Assembly (NCBI RefSeq): GCF_001039355.2
Contig: NW_019774003.1
Location: 474,558 to 538,557, forward strand
Reading direction: 5' to 3'
DNA from: Lingula anatina
Taxonomy: Eukaryota; Brachiopoda; Lingulata; Lingulida; Lingulidae
Length of the DNA: 64,000 nucleotides
Position numbers and translations under genes: made by a program
The notes under the pieces: model-generated
The model's database searches: none
Told to the model about the DNA's origin: nothing
What the model saw: only the letters and a program-made list of their open reading frames with translations
Shown here: positions 24,268 through 64,000 of the stretch, one piece after another
Layout: each line of letters opens with the position of its first letter
Numbering within the stretch: the first letter of the stretch is position 1

Positions 24268-25262
24268 GGTCAACGCGAATTCTTCGGTTTTTCTTCACTA
24301 CTGTTTAGTTAACTATTTTGTTGGCAGCGATACTGAGATAATACTCAGTGAACATTGGCAGTATTGCTAATCCATTTTAGACAGACAGAATGCCGTATTA
24401 GTGACAGAGCCCGGCTGTAGAAGATTTAGGACGGATGAACTATGTGGTAGTATGTTTGACTTTCGTGATACCACCCACCTTGTCAACTGATTCATTCCCT
24501 GTAAAGAGACTAATGCATTTAGATATTGTTTCATTGTAGTATGGATACAACGACATACAATACAAAAATTTAACATTTATCAGCCGACTGCACTTTACCT
24601 CATTTTTGAAGATAATTATAATAATATACAATACTATTTACATCCGTTGAATTGAGTCAAACTAGGAGTCCAACTTTGGTAGAATGGCTTGCTCTTTATA
24701 ATAATTAATGCCCGATAATTATTTCTTTGAATCAGATTGAGCTTTTTGTTGCTTTTAAATTATTTCTCTATTTATTCTCGGCGCAGCGTTTTAATCAGTA
24801 GGTTGCTTGTTGTGAATTGTAGCATGCCAAGAGAGGGATAAATGTTCTATTTGCCCTTCTCTGTACATAACTATATCTACGTATGCTTTATCGAATCACA
24901 AATATTTGGGTGTTATACCACTTTGTGAATGAAAACTTAGTACTTTGGACGGTAGCTTTTGGTGGATTTTACATGTCCAGCGCACTTAAACCTATATTTC
25001 AGCTCTTATTTATTTAGAATTTTGAGTAGAAGCCATCCAGTGGCGCCACTGGTCAAGAGTGTGTATTTATTTTTGTGGTAGAAAACATCTAGTGACGCCA
25101 CTGGAGGCGGCTTCATTCATCTTATTTGCAGTGTGTTTCTCAAGATATTGTGTATTTTGCTGACCTCTGCTTTAATGCTCTTGTGTTTCTGTGTAAATTT
25201 AGAAATTTAGCAAAAGAAAAAATGAAGGACTTATGTGTGAATAAAATGTTTTTGTCCTCAAA
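24268..25262 (+). terminator. 3' UTR and poly(A) signal of the secreted-peptide gene
   Basis: The first AATAAA after the stop in transcript sense is at 25240-25245, giving an inferred 3' UTR of about 1 kb. It contains two related 16-bp palindromic motifs at 25037 and 25089. Confidence 0.5.
25037..25104. repeat. Repeated palindrome in the 3' UTR
   Basis: CCAGTGGCGCCACTGG (25037-25052) is a perfect 16-bp palindrome. A related copy, CTAGTGACGCCACTGG, follows at 25089-25104. The copies share flanking sequence (TAGAA..CATC before each), so they are a short duplication. In RNA the first could fold as a hairpin or pair between molecules. Confidence 0.75.
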
Positions 25263-26827
25263 TTGTGCTTTTTTTATTCAGTCGCGTCTCAAAGTATTTT
25301 CTGGGGTCGTTGTCTGTCTATGAAATATCAGATGATCAAACGCGTTGAATGTTAAATTCTTGACCTCGTGCAATGACGCGGTAGGGAATTGTAAAGCTCA
25401 TTAAGGCTGAGGTTTCAAAACAATATTTGCAGTTAGTAAACAGAACGCGTTAAACCCGCCCGTCAACTTCCACTATACCACGTTCACGTGTTCAATAATG
25501 TTTTTCTCCGTAACAGGCATTGTTTTCGTTGCATCAGATGCCTACTCTTTGCCTCTACTATAAGGTGAGTCTCTCCCAAGAACCAGCTCGGCCTAAACAA
25601 GCCTTAAATAAACGTCCTGACGCACTTTGGTGAGGAAATTGCGTAGAGAAATATCACAAGTGACTGAGGTATCTATTTCTCTTAGAACAGAAAGTAAGTG
25701 GCGAACCCTTTGATCTTCTGCGACCCGAGCGTCTCAAATGATACGAAATGCGTTTGTTGTGCAAGAAGAAACTTTGTGGCACTTAAAATTGAGGTAGCAT
25801 TTTCATGGTGTAGTCATAACAATTAAAAGTGAAGATCGGCTCGTATGTCTCGGAAGGCCGTATTAAGTGCATCGAAAGCGAGTGTAAGAGCAAAGTGAGG
25901 TCAAGCTGAGGGTTCTCTTTTATTCTGGTTTCCCTGAGGTTCACCAAGTGCCGCGCTGCAATTCGACCGCCAGAAGTAGTGGACTCCAGCATACTTACGC
26001 CTCAGGCTGTTACACAATTGTTACTCGTTTCGAAATTCATAAAAATGATTACAAAAACCACAGTGCCCTGTAACTCAATTCTGTTAATTTTTTAAATGGG
26101 CCTATGTCACATATCTTAGTTAACGGTAAGTGAAGTTTTATCAAATTAAAACAGTGACGTACAACTACGCAGGAACAATAGCGACAAAAAGTATCTACTA
26201 AGTAGCTTTTGGTTAAGCTGACTGGTCTTGAAGTAGTCTTAGTCTTTTCCCTGATAACTTAATTAATAGCCCTGAAAGAAAGAGCTTGGCTTTACGTCGA
26301 ACGTGTGCAAGAGGCCGTTTGCAAGTCGTAGTCTACGTAGGCAAAGGGGTAAAGGCAAAGGGGTTGAACTCCCAAGCCGGAAGTACGCTGAATATATTGA
26401 TAATTCTTTCATTTAGTCTCTTTTACATACAGCATACTTATAATAATAGGAGCATAATAGAAACTATATCTTGTCTTTTTTCGTCCAAAATTTGCCCATA
26501 AAATATAGCACAAGTGCTAACATGGAAAGCCCTCCGATGCACAGTAGAGAATCATGTCATGAATAAGACAGCCACATACATGTGAAAACCTAGTTTAATA
26601 AAAACAATCTGTGGTCCTGGTAGAGGGTAGGATTTTTGGGCCTTTGCTCCAAACCGAATGTGTCAGTAAAGCTACTGCAATTGTGAAGCGCAACCTTTCA
26701 TCTCACCTAACACATTAGCAAAAGGCATATGTCAATGCATTCTTCCAACAACAATTTGCACAATATGTTTCAGAAACCCTTTGTGCATTATTCTTATTGG
26801 GAGCACATAACATTTAAACAATACGAG

Positions 26828-26830
<3 letters not shown>

Positions 26831-26860
<30 letters not shown>
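26831..26860. repeat. (GT)n microsatellite
   Basis: About 15 GT units, followed by a short broken GT run and a (GA)n run. Confidence 0.95.
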
Positions 26861-26863
<3 letters not shown>

Positions 26864-28786
26864 CGTGTGTGTTATAGCGAAAGAGAGAGAGAGAGAGATA
26901 CGTAAACTAAGAACACTGATCTTTTTTGTCTGCAAGTTTTGTAACATGCCATCGGCAAAGGCACTTGTAGAGGTTTAACTTTTTTCGCTAAAATTAGCTG
27001 CGCTAGAGAAGATGTTATTGTGACATCTGTATCATTGCAAAAAAGTCCGAGATTATAATTAGTTCATTATAAACAGAAATTATTGGGCAATACTGTAAAA
27101 GTACGACACAAAAGGAAAGGCCATACACAATTCCTGGTGTAATTTTAAGATAAAAAATTACCCTCTGGCATATAAATGATGGAACATCCTAATATGGTAT
27201 CAATTCTGTGATTCAGTAAGAAAAAAAAAAAACAATCAATCAGCTTCTCCTTTGGATATACGAGGAGACATTGTCATCCTTAAATTTCGCCATACAAACT
27301 TTTGACTGCAGCAGCACACGTAGACGTTGTGGTAAAATGGACTCGTAAACTTTCAATCTGCTCTGCAGCTTTGTCACACAGGGTGTACAGCTCAAATCAC
27401 ATTATTTTAGGATTATCTTAGAGACTTGTTCCACATCTCTAACTTGGAAATTGTTACACAGTCATTGCTACTGCCCGGCACACCTACAGTTTTGTGAAAA
27501 ACAACAGTGGCATTGAAGGGAAATAAATATTTCTCTAGTTGTAGAAATGTACTATATAATTATTTTTATCAAAGTGAGTTGCCATGGCCTGTGATGAAAA
27601 AAAATTCAACAAAAAGTTACCTGGTTTGTTATAGGAACATCAACTGGAGGGACAGTCATTTTAAATTTGGCAAGGCGAAGCAGCCGATTTTCGTTTAATG
27701 GCGATTTAGCTTGTATCCGCTTGTTGAATAACGTTAAAAAGGTAAAAAGTAGAATACATTTGAGCGTGAATGAGATAAGAAGCAATAGAAGAGGTATGAA
27801 AACAGATGTGGGTTACATAAAATAAGGTAAGACTAACAGACATTGAACGGACCGTTAGACCTACAGAAAGTCTGACAACAGATCTGACAGACAGATGTGA
27901 TTTTAAACTTGATTAAACTTCCCACAAGGGATCTTTTAACACTAATGTGCACAAACAAAATGGAATGTGATGAAATATCAACTAATTATATAAAGATTTT
28001 ATTGTAACTACATTATTACATCACTAGTAAAATCAGTCAGCCATTCTACATGGGAAATGGTACTGCACGCGGGAAGACACCGCTCCCGTGGAAAACGGTT
28101 CTGGAGCGCACACGAATGAAAGTGACAAGAGTATACTTTTGTCAGTAGGCCCACAAAACACACGAACCGAAAATAATGGTCAAGTGACGGTCAGTTGACC
28201 TAGACACCTTTTTCTGACCGCCTGGTTGATCAAAAGTTAATCTCCACACAGACTGCGTTTGGGTCCGATTTCTCCATCTTTAGTCGGACTTATGAAGAAA
28301 TGTATATGAAAGTTTTAAAGTCCCCGCATTGTTGAAAACTTCATATGGGATCCAGCCATTGTTTTGTCAGTTGCAAATCTTCTATTTTAAGCCAGTGGCA
28401 AATGTTTAATCTTGGAAGGGTCCTTGGTGGAAGGGGGGGGTGTGTGAAAAAAATTGACACCAACGTAATGTATTTGTTTAATATAGAGAGACTTATCGTT
28501 TGCTGATAATCAAGAACAAGTGTGGTTTCTTTCGGATCACTCTAGCAGAATGCTTTTGAGGCATGCTATTGTTGACTATTCATTCCCACGCAAATGATGT
28601 GGGTAGACCACTTCTCTTTTATGTCCGCTTTGGGTACAAACAGTGCTAGGTGGATTTCCTCTCTCCTTTGTCGACTGTGGCAGTCTTAAATCTACAAAGA
28701 TTATGAATTTATTACACATATTATATGCTAAGGAATCTCGATTTTAGAATTAATCACAGAAAACTGCGAACAGAGATGATTTAACT

Positions 28787-29546
<760 letters not shown>

Positions 29547-30139
29547 AAGTTCAGTGACGCTGCACTGGGTTACCTTTTTTGATAGAAGAGCTGAAAGACA
29601 AGCGATTTCCGTCTGGAATTGCGTGTAAGAAGGCCTATGGTCCTGTGAAGGGGTCATTTGGAATTGCACCTGGTCAACCTGAACCCAGTGGTAGTATTAC
29701 TCTATAATAAAGAAATGTCAGATCAAAAGAATTTAAAAACTTAAACGTTTATGATGAATACTATATTAAATTACTTAAAGGTTTGAAGATAAGTTTTGTT
29801 TTTTTTAAACAAACATATAAAGAATGGAATGGAGCTAAGAGGAAGTTACCTGAATATGACTCTACGTCAATGGGAGGAATACGAGATACCGCAGTTAATT
29901 AGTTATAATATACAGCACAAACATATCATGCTGAAAACATTTAAACTGCATTAGATGCGAAGGAAAGAAAGAAAAAAGAAATCGAAATTTGAGATCGAGC
30001 GTGAACGTTTTATAATGGCGAGAGATGGTATTTGTTTCGTTCGCAACGAGTGAAATAAAAAAAACTCTCAAAATGAAGTTGGATGTATAGTGTTTGTCGG
30101 AATAAGGAAATGGAATAAAACCCCGTTCATGTTGAGTGT

Positions 30140-30289
30140 TTATTTGGAAAAGGCGTTATCACTCACCATTTCGTAGTATTCCTTTATTTTTGGCAGGTGT
30201 TGCGGCACATCACCTCTGGAGATAAGCTCCTTGATTGGATTGTCATGATAAGCATAAAACACCATAAGGATGTACGATGCGTATCTGTC
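30140..30289 (-). pseudogene. Short protein-like segment, possible exon or gene remnant
   Basis: The minus-strand frame between TAA at 30292-30290 and TAA at 30142-30140 reads as a well-mixed, amphipathic peptide (motifs RYASYILMVFYAYHDNP, IKELISRGDVPQHLPKIKEY). A GTGAGT donor-like site follows codon 41 at about 30167. The neighbouring frame just upstream (to 30387; LFKKLWTNLDKTD) looks continuous with it, as if one frame change separated them. No polypyrimidine tract or good acceptor was found. The family is not recognised. Confidence 0.2.
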
Positions 30290-30554
30290 TTATCCAAATT
30301 CGTCCATAGCTTCTTAAACAATTTTTTTTCCAAAAATAATCTATGATTGCTGACGGTCAACGACGTAAGTTCGCCAGTGTATTTCACTGAGGCATAGGGT
30401 AATTGTGGGAAACATTTACGATTTCAACCGAAAGGCGACGATAGGTTTTCTGTTTGCATTCAGTACAAAGTTTATATACGGTGGCTTTTAGTCAGCCACC
30501 CTTGAAAACGGATTACACTGGTTTTCGTCAACGAGAGGACGGTTTCATTCATGT

Positions 30555-30695
30555 TACATGTACTGGTACAAGAACAGCATTTTAGAGCTGTCGTCAGGGT
30601 AAAATGTCAATGCAGCTATAGGACTGAAGGACAAGCCAAAAGATGGTGTGCTGGTACAAGAAGAACTTTAAAACTGTTGTAAGGACAGAATGTCG
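30555..30695. repeat. Degenerate direct duplication
   Basis: Two similar segments, each with GTACTGGTACAAGAA- or GTGCTGGTACAAGAA-like starts and a GTAAAATGTC/ACAGAATGTC end, occur about 90 bp apart. Confidence 0.5.
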
Positions 30696-31263
30696 CCTTC
30701 GTACACTGTATGACGAACACTGATTTAAGAACGACAAATATTTTGTGTTTCTTTGAAGTATCGACTTAAAACCTTTAACTTACTGTAACCTCTCCAGTTT
30801 TGACTTGTCGCAATTATCTGATTCAAAATAAATAAAATTGGGAAATGTAGACGTCAGATGACATTAAACAAGAAGTATTTAAAAGAATTAAAATAGTGAA
30901 CTCAGTAAGCATCCTTTTAACCCAAATAATAAGCTCAAGGCCCGCTGAGAAATGTCGTTGGTCTCATAAATTTTCTAGCGGCTCCCAGCAGTTGAGTGTT
31001 AAGGTGACGCAAGGATGGAACGAACCTGGGTATATTTGTCAATGCGCTTGGGAACGTGCCCATTGAAAATTGCCCTTTTTTACTCTCCAAACAAACCTTA
31101 TTTCAATGACTGCGGCACGTGGAGCATAAAACCAAATGGGTCTTTTTTCTCCACCCCCGGTTTTTATTTTCGTCCCGGCAATTCCCATTCGTCAACCGCC
31201 GTTGCAATATAGGGAGTAATCAAATTAGTGCATTATGTTGTGGTTTGGACCGGAGACGCTTTC

Positions 31264-31340
31264 CTGCCACAGAGTTTTAACCTCTGAGGGTCAGAGGTCA
31301 CAAAGTTGGGCCGTCTGGGTTTCAGACTGTTCTGTGGCAG
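31264..31340 (+). promoter_or_regulatory. Collagen upstream region: DR1 element inside an inverted repeat
   Basis: GGGTCA-G-AGGTCA at 31288-31300 is a direct repeat with one-base spacing, the arrangement bound by RXR- and HNF4-type nuclear receptors. It lies about 110 bases before the collagen ATG. CTGCCACAGA (31265-31274) and TCTGTGGCAG (31331-31340) are perfect inverted repeats around it. No clear TATA box was seen next to it. A regulatory function is inference. Confidence 0.35.
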
Positions 31341-31407
31341 CCTGCCTTATGAACGTGAGCCGAGACGGTCGACACTCACTCCCGATATAGGCCCTCGTGC
31401 GTCAAGT

Positions 31408-63190
<31,783 letters not shown>

Positions 63191-64000
63191 TGTTATAACA
63201 AGATGAATTACTAAAACTATAAAGATGTTCTCATAAATCTCTCAAACGGGAGCGACTTGATTTGCAGGCGACAGTAGAGATCACAACAAAAAATGTCAAG
63301 TAGGGAATCCAGAATGATTAGGTTTTTTAATTCGTCCCCAAGCATTAGCAACTATTCCAGTGTGTATTAAGGTCTCTTGCGTGATACTTGTCGTGTAAAA
63401 AAAAAAACGAACGTCTAATCTCAAAGAGAAAAGTTGATAGTGGTAGCAGTGAGGGTCACGACCCAGGTCAACAAAGGTCAAGGTTATCCACACATTTTCT
63501 TGTAAAAAGAAGCTGTACATAATTTGTTAGCCCCCAAACACAGACCATAATCTTGGTTTTATTGATAATAATAAGAGCTAGACAGAGTTCTCTGCTACAA
63601 ACATAACCTTTAACTCAAAATGATAATACATATACAAGTTTTCAAATCAATAGTATATACCAGTAGCTCAGAAGGGCCAAATGATTATAAGCCATTAGGT
63701 TTTGGCCATTTGTAATTTCCGTGCAGTTTAAAGGCAAAACTTGTGCTTAAGAGAATAAAAGCATTCGTTTCCAATATAAGATAAGTATATTTATGAGTGG
63801 TTCAAAACCAAGTTGAACGAATGTTATTTACATCTATAACTTTGTCAAAGTATCTGTAATCAAACAAAATTTTATTATAAACAATATGTGCTACGCATAT
63901 AATGTGGGCCACAAATGTACTCCGTTAAGATGTGAAATAATTTTTTCACTTTATAACTCTACGATCACTCCCGGCTATGTTAATATACTATCCATTGTAT
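63191..64000 (+). terminator. 3' UTR of the collagen gene and downstream sequence
   Basis: The stop codon is at 63188-63190. The first clear AATAAA is at 63754-63759, suggesting a 3' UTR of about 590 bases. The remaining 220 bases hold nothing recognised. Confidence 0.55.

Noticed and set aside
30140-30387. Globin identity for the minus-strand segment
   Set aside because: A Trp and a later hydrophobic-Pro pattern are reminiscent of globin helices A-C, but the invariant CD-corner Phe is missing and intron position does not fit.

Overview
This is an AT-rich eukaryotic genomic window: split genes with GT-AG introns, AATAAA poly(A) signals, microsatellites, small inverted-repeat transposons and an assembly gap. 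The protein families (type IV collagen with a full NC1 domain, L-xylulose reductase, ankyrin-repeat protein, mariner element) point to an invertebrate animal. I cannot name the phylum with confidence from the sequence alone.

Layout. (1) 3.1-5.5 kb, minus strand: the first five coding exons of a dicarbonyl/L-xylulose reductase (DCXR-type SDR). Its 3' exons were not found in the window. One intron carries an internally deleted mariner element. (2) 5.5-9.2 kb: probable divergent promoter region, a nested foldback element and a possible 3' exon of an unrecognised membrane protein. (3) 9.2-16.3 kb, plus strand: a complete four-exon gene for a 526-aa protein with an unrecognised conserved-looking central domain and C-terminal ankyrin repeats. 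Its last intron holds three TGACCT half-sites with DR5 spacing. (4) 20.1-25.3 kb, plus strand: a complete small gene for a 125-aa secreted precursor (signal peptide, RSKR cleavage site, four-cysteine mature peptide), apparently with two alternative promoters and first exons. (5) 25.3-31.2 kb: intergenic, including a poly-T tract of about 750 bases. (6) 31.4-63.2 kb, plus strand: a complete type IV collagen alpha-chain gene that I could assemble as 24 coding exons, 1435 codons, all in register, ending in a 12-cysteine NC1 domain.

The collagen is the dominant feature. It has a signal peptide, a short 7S-like cysteine segment, a glycosylatable interruption with three N-x-S/T sites, then a long Gly-X-Y helix broken about 22 times by the same one-residue skip (Gly-X-Gly, mostly GVG), and an NC1 with the Met and Lys positions needed for sulfilimine crosslinks. 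It carries a 33-residue C-terminal tail. It is not head-to-head with another collagen IV gene, unlike the classical arrangement in vertebrates and flies.

The most novel-looking items are the four-cysteine secreted precursor, the unrecognised domain of the ankyrin protein, and the regular G1G interruptions and tail of the collagen. Assembly cautions: an N gap at 50286-50884 is flanked by an exact 493-bp duplicate, and the poly-T tract is suspicious.
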